DNA from: G965230065 sp965230065
GTDB taxonomy: Bacteria > Bacteroidota > Bacteroidia > Cytophagales > Cyclobacteriaceae
Reading direction: 5' to 3'
DNA: 64,000 nt
Assembly (NCBI GenBank): GCA_965230065.1
Contig: OZ245942.1
Coordinates: forward strand, 1,922,001 to 1,986,000
In this document: piece by piece, positions 8,343 to 18,200 of the stretch
Position numbering within the stretch: the stretch's first letter is position 1
Layout: every line of letters starts with the position of its first letter
Notes under the pieces: model-generated
Told to the model about the DNA's origin: nothing
The model's database searches: none
Seen by the model: only the letters and a program-made list of their open reading frames with translations
Program-made: the position numbers and the translations under genes

Positions 8343-10025
8343 TTAAATATTCCCTCCCCTGATGATAGATACCACCAGCCAAATGGCAAACCCCACCGAA
8401 ACCAGGAAGCCGATAATGCCCAGTAAGGGAATATTATTATAATAAGGAGGTACATTGGCCAGCACAATAAGGGAAGAGCCAATGAGCATAGAGGCGGTGA
8501 TGATGGAAAGGGAAATACGATTGCTGGCCCGATCCAGGGTTTGTTTCAGTTCGTGCAGGCCCATGTGCTCGATATCCACTTTCAGCGTTCCCTGCTTGAG
8601 CTTGGTAAGAATATCCCGTACGTCGCCGGGAAATTCCTGAAGCAACGTGCCGAAATCCAGCAGCGGCAGGTACATTTCTTTCACAAAGCCAACAGGGTTC
8701 ACCTTCCGTCGCACCAGTTTTACCACAAAAGGCTTCAGGTAATCTATAATATTGATTTCGGGGTAAAGCTTTCGTCCAATGTCTTCAGTGGCTGTCAGGG
8801 CTTTGCCTAATAAAAAGAAGTCGGGAGGCACCACAATTTTAAATTCAATGATAATATCTTTCAATTCCATAAACAGGTCGCCCAGCTTGATGTCTTTCAG
8901 GTTGAGGACGGAATAATCTTCAATCAATTCCAGCAGGCGGATTTCTAAAGCTTCCTCATTCTCAATGTCTTTGGTTCCCGAAAGTTGCTTCAATGCCCTG
9001 ATAATGCGTTGGGAATTCCGGGTTTCTATGCCGATAAAAACTGCGCCCAGGGCATCTTTGTCTGAGGGCGGAATGTAACCCATCGAGCCAAAATCGATAA
9101 AGCATAATTTGCCTTTGCGCGTTACAAACAAATTGCCTGGGTGCGGATCGGCATGGAAAAAGCCATTGATAAAAACCTGCCTGAAAAAGCTATTTACTCC
9201 AATTTCGGCAATTTTTTTAGGGTTGATGCCCGCATTGGAATACTCGGCCAGGTTGGTGATTTTAAAACCATGTATTCGCTCCATTGTAAGCACCTTATCA
9301 GAAGAAAACTGCTTAAAATGCTTTGGGGCACACACACTTTCCTGCCCTTTCAGGTATTTGCGAAAGCGTTGGAGATGGGCGGCTTCCCGTTTAAAATCCA
9401 ACTCCTTTTTCATGGCTTTTTCAAGGGCATGCACAATCCCTGTCAGGTTCATGTATTGCATGTCTTTCACATAACGCTCCATGAGGCGGGCAATGCCATG
9501 CATAATTTCTATGTCGGTAGCCACCGTTTTTTCAATACCAGGACGGCGTACTTTTACCACCACTTCTTCTCCTGTAATCAGCATGCCTTTGTGCACCTGG
9601 GCGATAGAGGCAGAAGCAAAAGCATTTTTGTCGAAACGCAACAGAAAATCGTCGAGGGATTGTTGCAGGCTTTCCTCAACAATGTGTACAGCCTTTTCTC
9701 CATCAAAAGTGGGTGCCACATCTTGCAGTTTTTCCAATTCTTTCACCAGGGGTTCCGGAATAAGGTCGGGGCGGTGGCTGAGCATTTGCCCCAGCTTGAT
9801 GAAGGTAGTGCCCAGTTCTTCCATTACCATCCGAATGCGCTCCCATCGATTGTATTTGGCGATTTTTTCCGAACGCTTCTCAGAAAGCACCACTTTGGGT
9901 AAAGATTTTTCAAGATGAAGGGACGACACCACATCTTCAAAGCCATACTTAAAAAGCACGCCAATAATTTGCCGGTAACGGGTAAGGTGTTGCTGCGACC
10001 GGGAAAGCGAAGAAGTTAACGCCAT
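8343..10025 (-). CDS. ABC1/AarF (UbiB-family) atypical kinase
   Basis: A 560-residue membrane-associated kinase-like ATPase. It has the family's KLGQ motif (FIKLGQMLSHRPDLIPEP), the Ala-rich loop in ASASIAQVHKG, the Lys of VVVKVRRPG, the catalytic HADPHPGN and the metal-binding DFG in LCFIDFGSMG. Two C-terminal membrane helices (about 500-555) anchor it. Members support isoprenoid quinone or lipid metabolism; Bacteroidetes make menaquinone, so the exact role here is unclear. The short helical gene at 10027-10326 lies one base upstream and is probably co-transcribed. Confidence 0.9.
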   Translation of the reverse strand: MALTSSLSRSQQHLTRYRQIIGVLFKYGFEDVVSSLHLEKSLPKVVLSEKRSEKIAKYNRWERIRMVMEELGTTFIKLGQMLSHRPDLIPEPLVKELEKLQDVAPTFDGEKAVHIVEESLQQSLDDFLLRFDKNAFASASIAQVHKGMLITGEEVVVKVRRPGIEKTVATDIEIMHGIARLMERYVKDMQYMNLTGIVHALEKAMKKELDFKREAAHLQRFRKYLKGQESVCAPKHFKQFSSDKVLTMERIHGFKITNLAEYSNAGINPKKIAEIGVNSFFRQVFINGFFHADPHPGNLFVTRKGKLCFIDFGSMGYIPPSDKDALGAVFIGIETRNSQRIIRALKQLSGTKDIENEEALEIRLLELIEDYSVLNLKDIKLGDLFMELKDIIIEFKIVVPPDFFLLGKALTATEDIGRKLYPEINIIDYLKPFVVKLVRRKVNPVGFVKEMYLPLLDFGTLLQEFPGDVRDILTKLKQGTLKVDIEHMGLHELKQTLDRASNRISLSIITASMLIGSSLIVLANVPPYYNNIPLLGIIGFLVSVGFAIWLVVSIIRGGNI

Positions 10026-10026
10026 T

Positions 10027-10326
10027 CTATTCAGATTTCAGCTTGGCCTCGAGTGCCTGAATGCGGGCTTCCAGGGCATCCAGGCGGTCATTGGTTTTGC
10101 GGTTAAACCGTGAGGATACTTTTTCTGTTTCTTCCTTTATGTTTTTCTCAATTTCATCGCGGGCTTCTTTGGCACCTTGTGAGAGGGCTTCGTACACCTT
10201 TTTGCCTTCGGCTTCGCTTTTTTCAGAAACGGAAGCATAATCTTTGGCAAACTCTTCAATTTTGGCTTTTCCCATCGCGGCCATACCCAGGCTGACGTAA
10301 AAGGCTTTTTTAAAAAAATCGGTCAT
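10027..10326 (-). CDS. Phasin-like coiled-coil protein, operon partner of the UbiB-like kinase
   Basis: A 99-residue, highly charged helical protein (MTDFFKKAFYVSLGMAAMGK at the start, ending in a leucine-heptad coiled coil RLDALEARIQALEAKLKSE). It resembles the phasin/PhaF-type polyhydroxyalkanoate granule family, and such genes are often found just before ABC1 kinases. Spacing to the kinase is one base, so translation is probably coupled. The function is unknown; granule binding is not implied by anything else here. Confidence 0.7.
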   Translation of the reverse strand: MTDFFKKAFYVSLGMAAMGKAKIEEFAKDYASVSEKSEAEGKKVYEALSQGAKEARDEIEKNIKEETEKVSSRFNRKTNDRLDALEARIQALEAKLKSE

Positions 10327-10497
10327 AGTGGTTGCTGTTTATTTCTGTAAGAATGAACGAACAGGCGCAAGGTTGGTTTTATTCACTTTAACTTTTTTGG
10401 AATGCTGGATACGGGTTTCTGGATGCTGGTTTTTACTTTTTTATTATCCAGGATTCAGAGTTGATGATACGTTATTTTACGGTATAAAGCCTTGATA

Positions 10498-10582
10498 TTA
10501 CGTGAAAAAATAAAATATTCAGAAAAAATTTACGTAAATTTCAAAATATTTTTACGTAATCTTACGTAATTCAGATAATTTG
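10498..10582 (+). promoter_or_regulatory. Porin promoter with three TACGTA operator sites
   Basis: The 355-base gap 10327-10681 contains TACGTA at 10531, 10553 and 10563 (steps of 22 and 10 bases), preceded by a weaker TTACGTG at 10498. They are followed at once by TTCAGATAATTTGTTTATCA, which resembles a Bacteroidetes -7 element (TAATTTG, one base short of TAnnTTTG). The last two sites fall where the -33 element would be, suggesting activation. The same arrangement recurs before the second narK (13599-13650). The rest of the gap is AT-rich without a gene. Confidence 0.6.
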
Positions 10583-10681
10583 TTTATCATTGCAATTAAA
10601 TGCAGAATATTATTCTACAAATTGTGAAAAATTGTACTAAAAAAGACATATTTTAATACAATACTAAAATTTTATTTAAAC

Positions 10682-11956
10682 ATGAGGCATTTTTATCTTT
10701 TTATTCTTTTGTTGTGCCTGTCAGCACCTTCGGCTTTGGCACAGCTAACCATTACCGGGGAAATCAGGCCCCGGGCCGAATTCAGAAATGGGTTTAAAAA
10801 ACCCAACACGGCAGCCGCGGATCCTGCTTTTTTTATTGAGCAGCGTTCGCGCGTATACACATCCTATAAAACAGAAAAGCTAGGGCTGAAAATTGTACTT
10901 CAGGATGTACGGATATGGGGCAACACCAATCAGATTTATAAAGCGGATGCTTCTCTTGGCAATGTATACGAAGCCTGGGGGGAATACTACTTTACCCCAA
11001 CTACTTCTATCAGAGTAGGCCGCCAGGAACTGGATTACGACAATGCCCGCTTTTTGGGCAACCTTGACTGGGCCGCCCAGGGCCGCAGCCATGATGCCGT
11101 GCGGTTTATGTATACCAGCGAAACCGGATTTGCCCTGCACGCCGGGGCTGCCTATAACCAGAATGTGCCCTTTGAACCGGCACAGCTTTCTGGTACTTAT
11201 TACACGAACAACAACTACAAAACCATGCAATATGTGTGGTTGCACAAACCAGTAGGAAAAGGAAAAGTATCGTTCCTGGTATTCAACGACGGGCGCGAGC
11301 GGGCAGATTCCACCACCTTTTTCCGCCAAACGTATGGCCTGGTGGGTGAGCAAAGCCTGGGTAAAGTAAAGCTGGGGGGAGAACTGTATTATCAGGGAGG
11401 AAAAGACCAGTCAGGCACCAACGTAAACGCCTGGCTGGCAGCGGTGAACGCCACCATCAATACGCCTATCACGCCCCTTACCATTGGGGTAGATTTCCTC
11501 TCAGGCTCTGATGCCAATGAAACAGATAATAAATCATTTGCTCCGCTGTATGGTACCAATCACAAATTTTACGGCTTCATGGATTATTTCTATGTGGGCA
11601 ACAACCATGGGCAAAATGGGAAAACAGCCGGGCTGGTAGATATTTATTTGAAATCAAAATTCAAGTTGGGCAAAAAGTCAGCCCTCATTGCCCATTACCA
11701 TTACTTTGAATCGCCCACAGCCGTTTATGCGCCGGAAGGAAATGGGGAAGAGCTTTCTTCTATGCTGGGAAATGAAATAGACCTGGTGTACAACCTGAAT
11801 ATTATACCGGCTGTGAACCTGAAGGTAGGTTATTCCCAAATATTCACCACCGATTCTATGAATGCCCTGAAAGGTATCCAGGAAAACGAAGGGATGAACA
11901 ACTGGGCCTGGGCCATGATCTCTTTCAAACCAGAACTGTTTAATACCAAACCCTAA
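10682..11956 (+). CDS. Alginate-export-family outer-membrane porin of the nitrate cluster
   Basis: A 424-residue protein with a Sec signal peptide (cleavage after SAPSALA) and a beta-barrel of the alginate_export type, recognised from ITGEIRPRAEFRNGF, FFIEQRSRVYTSYKTEKLGL, LQDVRIWG and VGRQELDYDNARFLGNLDW. It ends in FKPELFNTKP. Members of this family occur at the head of nitrate-assimilation clusters in Bacteroidetes, where a role in passing nitrate or nitrite over the outer membrane is plausible but unproven. It is the first gene after the TACGTA promoter and is followed 121 bases later by narK. Confidence 0.85.
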   Translation: MRHFYLFILLLCLSAPSALAQLTITGEIRPRAEFRNGFKKPNTAAADPAFFIEQRSRVYTSYKTEKLGLKIVLQDVRIWGNTNQIYKADASLGNVYEAWGEYYFTPTTSIRVGRQELDYDNARFLGNLDWAAQGRSHDAVRFMYTSETGFALHAGAAYNQNVPFEPAQLSGTYYTNNNYKTMQYVWLHKPVGKGKVSFLVFNDGRERADSTTFFRQTYGLVGEQSLGKVKLGGELYYQGGKDQSGTNVNAWLAAVNATINTPITPLTIGVDFLSGSDANETDNKSFAPLYGTNHKFYGFMDYFYVGNNHGQNGKTAGLVDIYLKSKFKLGKKSALIAHYHYFESPTAVYAPEGNGEELSSMLGNEIDLVYNLNIIPAVNLKVGYSQIFTTDSMNALKGIQENEGMNNWAWAMISFKPELFNTKP

Positions 11957-11996
11957 AAAACCCTAAACTAAAAACCTAAATACAAAACTTCGGTCT

Positions 11997-12022
11997 CCGG
12001 ACCGCCCGGCGGCCCGGTCCGG
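11997..12022 (+). repeat. GC-rich hairpin between porin and narK
   Basis: CCGGACCG at 11997-12004 pairs with CGGTCCGG at 12015-12022 around a GC-rich loop. It is flanked by CTTCGGTCT and GTCTTCCGACTTC, the same heptamer-like words seen at 37937-38025. It may reduce readthrough from the porin into narK. Confidence 0.6.
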
Positions 12023-12077
12023 TCTTCCGACTTCAATCTTCCAAACACCAAACTAGAAACAATAAACTTTCACTACA

Positions 12078-13427
12078 ATGAAATCTAACAAAGCGACATC
12101 CATCAACTTATTTAGTTTGAACACTCCGCACATGCGGACGTTTCACCTGAGCTGGTTTGCCTTTTTCCTTTGCTTCTTCGGCTGGTTTGGCATTGCCCCC
12201 CTCATGGCCGTAGTGCGTGACGAACTGGGGCTGGACAAGGCCCAGATTGGTAATATCATCATTTCATCGGTAGCCATTACGGTATTTGCCCGCCTGTTCA
12301 TTGGGTGGCTGTGCGATAAAATTGGCCCACGGATTACGTATTCAGCATTGTTAATATTAGGATCTATTCCCGTAATGCTCATTGGGTTGAGTGATAGTTA
12401 TGAAAGCTTCCTGCTTTTCCGCCTGGCTATTGGCGTAATTGGGGCTTCTTTTGTTATTACGCAGTACCATACTTCCATGATGTTTGCGCCCAATGTGGTA
12501 GGCACAGCGAACGCCACCACCGCCGGATGGGGCAACCTGGGCGGTGGGGTTACCCAAATGGTAATGCCCATGATATTTGCCGGGTTTGTAGCCCTGGGCT
12601 TTCTTGATACTGAAGCCTGGCGGTATGCCATGGTCGTGCCGGGCATTGCATTGGTGATTACAGGTGTGCTGTATTATAAATTCACAACGGATTACCCGGA
12701 AGGCAACCTGGCTGACCTTAAAAAGAACAACCCGGAGTTTAAGAAAAAAAGTAAGGATAGCGACGGTGCATTTTTGAAAGCGATTAAAGACTACCGGGTT
12801 TGGGCTTTGTTTGTAATTTATGGTGCCTGCTTCGGTATAGAGCTGACAATCAACAACATCGCGGCTATTTATTATCATGACTACTTTCAATTAGACCTCA
12901 AAACTGCCGGATTGATTGCAGGCTTGTTTGGGCTGATGAACATTTTTGCACGTTCTCTCGGAGGTTTATTTGGCGACAAAGCCGGCATACGCTGGGGGTT
13001 GAAAGGGCGAGTGATATTCCTCGGCATTGTACTGCTGATAGAAGGTTTGGCATTGATGCTATTCTCTCAAATGTCGGTATTGCCGATGGCCATTGCCAGC
13101 ATGATTGTATTTAGTCTTTTTGTACAGATGTCGGAGGGAGCCACGTATTCAGTTGTACCTTTCATCAATAAAAAAGCGGTAGGAGCAGTTTCGGGCATTG
13201 TTGGTGCCGGAGGAAATGCCGGGGCGGTAATGGCCGGTTTTCTGTTCAAGGCTGAAAATATTTCTTATCCGGAGGCCCTTTTCATTCTCGGTATCGTAGT
13301 GGCCGGGGTTTCTGGACTCGCCATGCTGGTACGTTTCTCTGCCGAAGACGAGCGGGAAGCCCAAATAGAAATGGATGAATCACTGACCACCAAAAAACAA
13401 GAACGCGAGCCTGTATTGGTAAGCTAA
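12078..13427 (+). CDS. narK: NarK/NasA-type nitrate/nitrite MFS transporter, copy 1
   Basis: A 449-residue, 12-helix major facilitator protein of the nitrate/nitrite porter family, moving nitrate in or nitrite out through the inner membrane. The nitrate-signature regions are visible as GWGNLGGGVTQMVMPMIF and in the C-terminal half as AGGNAGAVMAGFLF, each carrying the Gly-rich loop; the substrate Arg typical of helix 2 lies in VFARLFIGWLCDKIGPRITY. The cytosolic loop at about 205-235 is Lys-rich. It is a close paralogue of the next gene: the first 200 residues are nearly identical, while the middle loop and helices at about 280-345 have diverged. Confidence 0.93.
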   Translation: MKSNKATSINLFSLNTPHMRTFHLSWFAFFLCFFGWFGIAPLMAVVRDELGLDKAQIGNIIISSVAITVFARLFIGWLCDKIGPRITYSALLILGSIPVMLIGLSDSYESFLLFRLAIGVIGASFVITQYHTSMMFAPNVVGTANATTAGWGNLGGGVTQMVMPMIFAGFVALGFLDTEAWRYAMVVPGIALVITGVLYYKFTTDYPEGNLADLKKNNPEFKKKSKDSDGAFLKAIKDYRVWALFVIYGACFGIELTINNIAAIYYHDYFQLDLKTAGLIAGLFGLMNIFARSLGGLFGDKAGIRWGLKGRVIFLGIVLLIEGLALMLFSQMSVLPMAIASMIVFSLFVQMSEGATYSVVPFINKKAVGAVSGIVGAGGNAGAVMAGFLFKAENISYPEALFILGIVVAGVSGLAMLVRFSAEDEREAQIEMDESLTTKKQEREPVLVS

Positions 13428-13443
13428 GTTTAGCCTCAAGCAG

Positions 13444-13488
13444 TTAGCTACAAGCCACAAGCTTTTATTACTTGTGGCTTGTGGCTAA
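13444..13488. repeat. Inverted repeat after narK copy 1
   Basis: TTAGCTACAAGCCACAAGC at 13444-13462 is matched by its near-complement CTTGTGGCTTGTGGCTAA at 13471-13488, giving a stable hairpin 17 bases beyond the stop codon. A related sequence follows the second narK (15185-15261), so the element was probably copied with the gene. Confidence 0.75.
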
Positions 13489-13598
13489 TGGCTTGCAGCT
13501 TATATTAACCTTCAAAAAGAAGTAAAACCCAACAATTACGTGGTTTTACTGTACTACCCCTCCCTTTTCCTTCAGAAAGCCGAATCATTGAAAATTAT

Positions 13599-13650
13599 TA
13601 CGTAATAATCAAAATATTAATACGTAAATATACGTAATTCAGATATTTTG
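13599..13650 (+). promoter_or_regulatory. narK copy 2 promoter with three TACGTA operator sites
   Basis: Within the 388-base gap 13428-13815, TACGTA occurs at 13599, 13621 and 13631, the same 22- and 10-base steps as before the porin. It is followed by TTCAGATATTTTGCTTATAA, nearly the same word as in the porin promoter. The leader from there to the start codon is about 165 bases and AT-rich. The two regions clearly share ancestry or a conserved operator. Confidence 0.65.
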
Positions 13651-13815
13651 CTTATAATTGCACATAAATTCAAAATTAAATTCTACAAATAGAAGTATTT
13701 AATGGCAAAAAAAGTAATAATTAAGTCAAATTTAGAATTTTATTAATAATTCTACTCTAATCACAGCGGTTGGCTTTTCGGTTTGCCTGCCCCCGCTTTA
13801 AGGAATTCTTAGTAC

Positions 13816-15165
13816 ATGAATACAAAAAAAGCGACATCCATCAACTTATTTAGTTTGAAAACTCCGCACATGCGGACGTTCCACCTGGCGTGGTTTTCAT
13901 TTTTCCTCTGCTTCTTTGGCTGGTTTGGCATTGCCCCCCTCATGGCCGTAGTACGGGACGAACTGGGTCTGGACAAAGCACAAATTGGTAATATCATTAT
14001 TTCCTCGGTAGCCATCACGGTTTTTGCCCGTTTGGCCATTGGCTGGCTGTGCGATAAATTCGGGCCGAGAATTACCTACTCTGTCTTATTAATTCTTGGC
14101 GCATTTCCGGTAATGCTTATAGGCCTCAGCAACAGTTACGAAAGCTTCCTGCTGTTCCGCCTGGCCATCGGGGTCATTGGGGCGTCTTTTGTGATTACCC
14201 AATACCACACTTCTATGATGTTTGCACCCAATGTGGTAGGTACGGCCAATGCCACCACAGCAGGCTGGGGCAACCTGGGAGGCGGGGTTACCCAAATGGT
14301 GATGCCCATGGTATTTGCCGGGTTTGTAGCCCTGGGCTTCCTGGACGCAGAAGCCTGGCGGTATGCCATGGTAGTGCCGGGCGTCGCTATGGTAATCACT
14401 GGGGTGTTGTATTACAAATTTACCCAGGATTTCCCCGAAGGAAATATTGCAGACCTGAAAAAAACGAACCCTGAATATTTCAAAAAGAATAAATCCCAAA
14501 AAGGGGGCTACCTGGACGTGGTCAAAGATACACGGGTGTGGGCTTTGGCAGGTATTTACGCTGCCTGTTTTGGTATAGAATTGACGATCAACAACATCGC
14601 AGCCATATATTATCATGATTATTTTCAGCTTGACCTCAAAACTGCCGGAATCATTGCCGGATTATTTGGCGTACTAAACTTCTTTGCCCGCCCATTGGGA
14701 GGCGCAATCAGTGATAAAGTAGGCATTGAATGGGGCTTAAAAGGCCGTGTGGCTTTACTGGGAGGTGTACTTATGCTTGGTGGATTGTCTTTGGTACTTT
14801 TTGCCCAAATGGATGCGTTGACCGTAGCCATAGCCAGCATGGTGCTGTTCGGATTGCTTTTGCAAATGTCATCAGGTGCTACATTTTCCGTAGTACCCTT
14901 CATCAATAAAAAAGCGGTTGGGGCTGTGGCAGGTATCGTTGGGGCCGGGGGAAACGCGGGAGCTGTCTTGGCAGGATTTCTATTCAAAGTAGAGAATATT
15001 TCCTACCAGGAGGCTTTGTATATTCTCGGGTTTATAGTGGCCGGGGTATCGGGCCTTGCCATGCTGGTGCGTTTCTCTGCCAAAGACGAGCGGGAAGCCC
15101 AGGTTGAAATGGAAGCATCACTGACAAGTAAAAATTATAAGCGTAAGCCGGTATTGGTGAATTAA
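13816..15165 (+). CDS. narK: NarK/NasA-type nitrate/nitrite MFS transporter, copy 2
   Basis: A second 449-residue porter of the nitrate/nitrite family with the same start (KKATSINLFSL) and the same conserved loops (GWGNLGGGVTQMVMPMVF, AGGNAGAVLAGFLF). It differs from copy 1 mainly at about 215-245, 285-345 and the extreme C-terminus. It has its own TACGTA promoter, unlike copy 1, which relies on the porin promoter or readthrough. Two such copies may split nitrate uptake and nitrite export, or differ in affinity; sequence alone cannot say. The reductase genes follow 121 bases later. Confidence 0.93.
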   Translation: MNTKKATSINLFSLKTPHMRTFHLAWFSFFLCFFGWFGIAPLMAVVRDELGLDKAQIGNIIISSVAITVFARLAIGWLCDKFGPRITYSVLLILGAFPVMLIGLSNSYESFLLFRLAIGVIGASFVITQYHTSMMFAPNVVGTANATTAGWGNLGGGVTQMVMPMVFAGFVALGFLDAEAWRYAMVVPGVAMVITGVLYYKFTQDFPEGNIADLKKTNPEYFKKNKSQKGGYLDVVKDTRVWALAGIYAACFGIELTINNIAAIYYHDYFQLDLKTAGIIAGLFGVLNFFARPLGGAISDKVGIEWGLKGRVALLGGVLMLGGLSLVLFAQMDALTVAIASMVLFGLLLQMSSGATFSVVPFINKKAVGAVAGIVGAGGNAGAVLAGFLFKVENISYQEALYILGFIVAGVSGLAMLVRFSAKDEREAQVEMEASLTSKNYKRKPVLVN

Positions 15166-15184
15166 TATTTAGCCGCAAGCTATT

Positions 15185-15261
15185 AGCTACAAGCCTCAAG
15201 CTTTTTCAAATATTGCTTGCAGCCGCATCGGCGGTCCGATTGTGGCTAGAGGCTTGTAGCT
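15185..15261. repeat. Inverted repeat after narK copy 2
   Basis: AGCTACAAGCCTC at 15185-15197 is exactly complementary to GAGGCTTGTAGCT at 15249-15261. An inner GC-rich palindrome (CCGCATCGGCGGTCCGATTG) fills the loop. It ends 26 bases before the nitrate reductase start and could act as an attenuator. Confidence 0.75.
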
Positions 15262-15286
15262 CATATAAAGATTAAAAATAAAAGAT

Positions 15287-18200
15287 ATGGAATCGAGTGG
15301 GACATACAAAACTACCTGTTCATACTGCGGCGTTGGCTGTGGTATTATCGTCAATAAAGACCGACAGGGAAAAATTGAAGTAAAGGGCGACCCGGACCAT
15401 CCGGTGAACCGGGGCATGTTGTGCTCCAAGGGCATGAACCTGCACTACGTGGCTTCCGATACCAGCGACCGCCTGCTGTACCCCCAAATGCGGTGGAGTA
15501 AAAACCATCCTTTGCAGCGGGTCAGTTGGGATGCTGCCTTCACGCGTGCTGCGGCTGTCTTCCGCTCCATCATAGACCGTCACGGTCCCGATTCCGTAGG
15601 TTTTTATGTATCCGGTCAGTGCCTTACCGAAGAATATTATTTGGTAAACAAGCTGGTAAAAGGCTATTTGGGCACCAATAACATTGACACCAACTCCCGC
15701 CTGTGTATGAGCTCAGCCGTGGTAGGCTATAAAAAAACATTGGGTGACGACAGCGTGCCCATCGCTTACGAAGATATTGAGCTGGCAGATTGCTTTTTTA
15801 TTGCCGGGGCCAACCCGGCCTGGTGCCACCCTATTCTGTTCCGCCGTATAGAAGCCCACAAAGAAAATAACCCCCAGGTGAAGCTGGTGGTGGTAGACCC
15901 CCGCAAAACCCAAACCTGCGCCATGGCCGACCTGCACCTGCAAATCAGGCCGGGTACGGATACTGTTTTGTACCACGCCATTGGCCGATGTCTCATAGAA
16001 AACGGGGATATCGACCTGCAATTTATTAAGAATCATGCCGATGGTTTTGAAGAATACCAGCAGGAAGTAATGCAAACCACTGTAGAGGATGCTGCCCAAA
16101 TTTGCGATGTATCTGTGGATGACATCCGCCTGGCAGCGCATTACATTGGGGAAGCGAAAGGATTTCTGACGCTCTGGGCTATGGGCCTCAACCAAAGTGC
16201 TTCGGGTGTGAACAAAAACCTGGCACTGATTGACCTGAACCTCATCACCGGACATATCGGCAAACCAGGCTCGGGGCCATTTTCCCTTACCGGACAGCCC
16301 AATGCCATGGGCGGAAGGGAAGTAGGCGGTATGGCCAATTTGCTGGCAGCCCACAAAAACCTTTTAGACCCACAACATCGGCAGGAAGTAGCTGATTTTT
16401 GGGGCGTTTCCCAAATTGCCGAAAAACCAGGGTTGACGGCTACCGAAATGTTTGATGCCTTGCATTCAGGCAAGATGAAAGCGGTTTGGGTGATTTGTAC
16501 CAATCCGCTTGTGAGCCTGCCCGATGCGCGCATGGCTGAGGAAGCCCTGCAAAAAGCAAACTTTGTGGTAGTGCAGGACATTTCCAAAAATGCGGATACC
16601 GCCAAATATGCCGATCTGCTGCTGCCTGCTGCCGGATGGCTGGAGAAAGAAGGCACCATGACCAACTCTGAGCGCCGCATCAGCTATCTGGAAAAAGGCA
16701 TTGATGCTCCTGGCGAAGCCTTGCCCGACGCTGAAATTCTTTGCCGTTTTGCACAAAAAATGGGTTATGAAGGCTTTGACTTTAAAAATATGGCGGAAGT
16801 GTACGACGAGCACTGCCACCTCACCAAAGGCACCCGCATCGATATTTCAGGATTGAGCTACGACCGCCTGAAAGAGCAGGGAACAGCCCAATGGCCTGTA
16901 CCTTCCAAAGACCATGAAGGAACGCCTCGCCTTTTTACCGACAGGAAATTTTATACGCCCAACGGAAGGGCGCAAATCCATACCAGTGGGCCTGAAAACC
17001 AATCGGAACCACTAAGTCCTGACTTTCCACTCATTCTTACTACCGGAAGGGTGCGCGACCAGTGGCATACCATGACACGCACGGGCAAGGTAAACCGCCT
17101 GAAAACCCATATCTCCAAACCATTTCTGGAAATACATCTTTACGATGCAGGAGAAAGGGGCATTAAGGAAGGAGATTCAGTAGTAATAAGCAATGGACGG
17201 GGCGAAGTTCGGGTACATGCAAAAATCACCGATACCATCAAAAGAGGTGTCGTTTTCCTGCCCATGCACTGGGGTAAAATTTTGGGCAAAGACTTCTCAC
17301 GGGCCAATAACCTCACCAACAATGTATTCGACCCGGTATCAAAAGAGCCTGACTTCAAATTTTCGGCAGTACAGGTAGAAAAATATGAAAAACCGAATCA
17401 AAGAATTGTGGTGATAGGTGCAGGTGCTGCTGCTTATCGGTTTATTAATACTTACCGGGAGGTAAATCAGCAGGATGAGATTACTGTCTTTTCTAAAGAA
17501 GAATATCCGTTTTACAACCGTGTATTGCTGCCCGAATATGTGAGCGACCACCTGGGTTGGGAAGAACTTCTCAAGTTTGCCGAAGGTGAATTTGAAAAGC
17601 TGAATGTAAAATTGTATGCCGGAAGAAGTGTGGAAGAAATAAACCGTTTACACAAAACGGTGGAAGACTCCAAAGGGCAAATTCACGATTATGACATACT
17701 CATCATGGCTACAGGAAGCCGGGCTTTTGTACCGGGTGGCGTACCCATGCACCTGCCGGGCATTTTTACCATGCGCTCCCGCGATAATGCCGACGACCTG
17801 AAAAATTATCTGGGAGGCAATGGACACGTGATGATTGTTGGCGGAGGTTTGCTGGGACTGGAACTGGCAGCTGCTTTGCGCGAAGTTGATATCAAGGTGA
17901 GCATTGTGCAATTGGCTTCACGCCTTATGGAACGCCAGCTTGATACTACCGCCAGCAAGTTACTGCGGGAAAAAGTAGAGGAAATGGGCGTGGAAATTTT
18001 CATGAACAACCAGGTGCAGCATATTGAAACAACCGATACGCCCAAGCAGTTGAATGCCCGCCTCAAAAGTGGGAAAATTGTTGGGTGCAACGCCGTTGTT
18101 TATGCCGTGGGCACGCGCCCCAACATTGAGATAGCCCGGGAAGCCGGACTGGCCTGCGGGCGGGGCGTGCAGGTAAATGATTATCTGCAAACAGAAGACC

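Noticed and set aside
9141..9902. Open frames on the plus strand opposite the UbiB-like kinase
   Set aside because: Cys/His/Phe-rich translations without motif, antisense to a gene with clear catalytic motifs.
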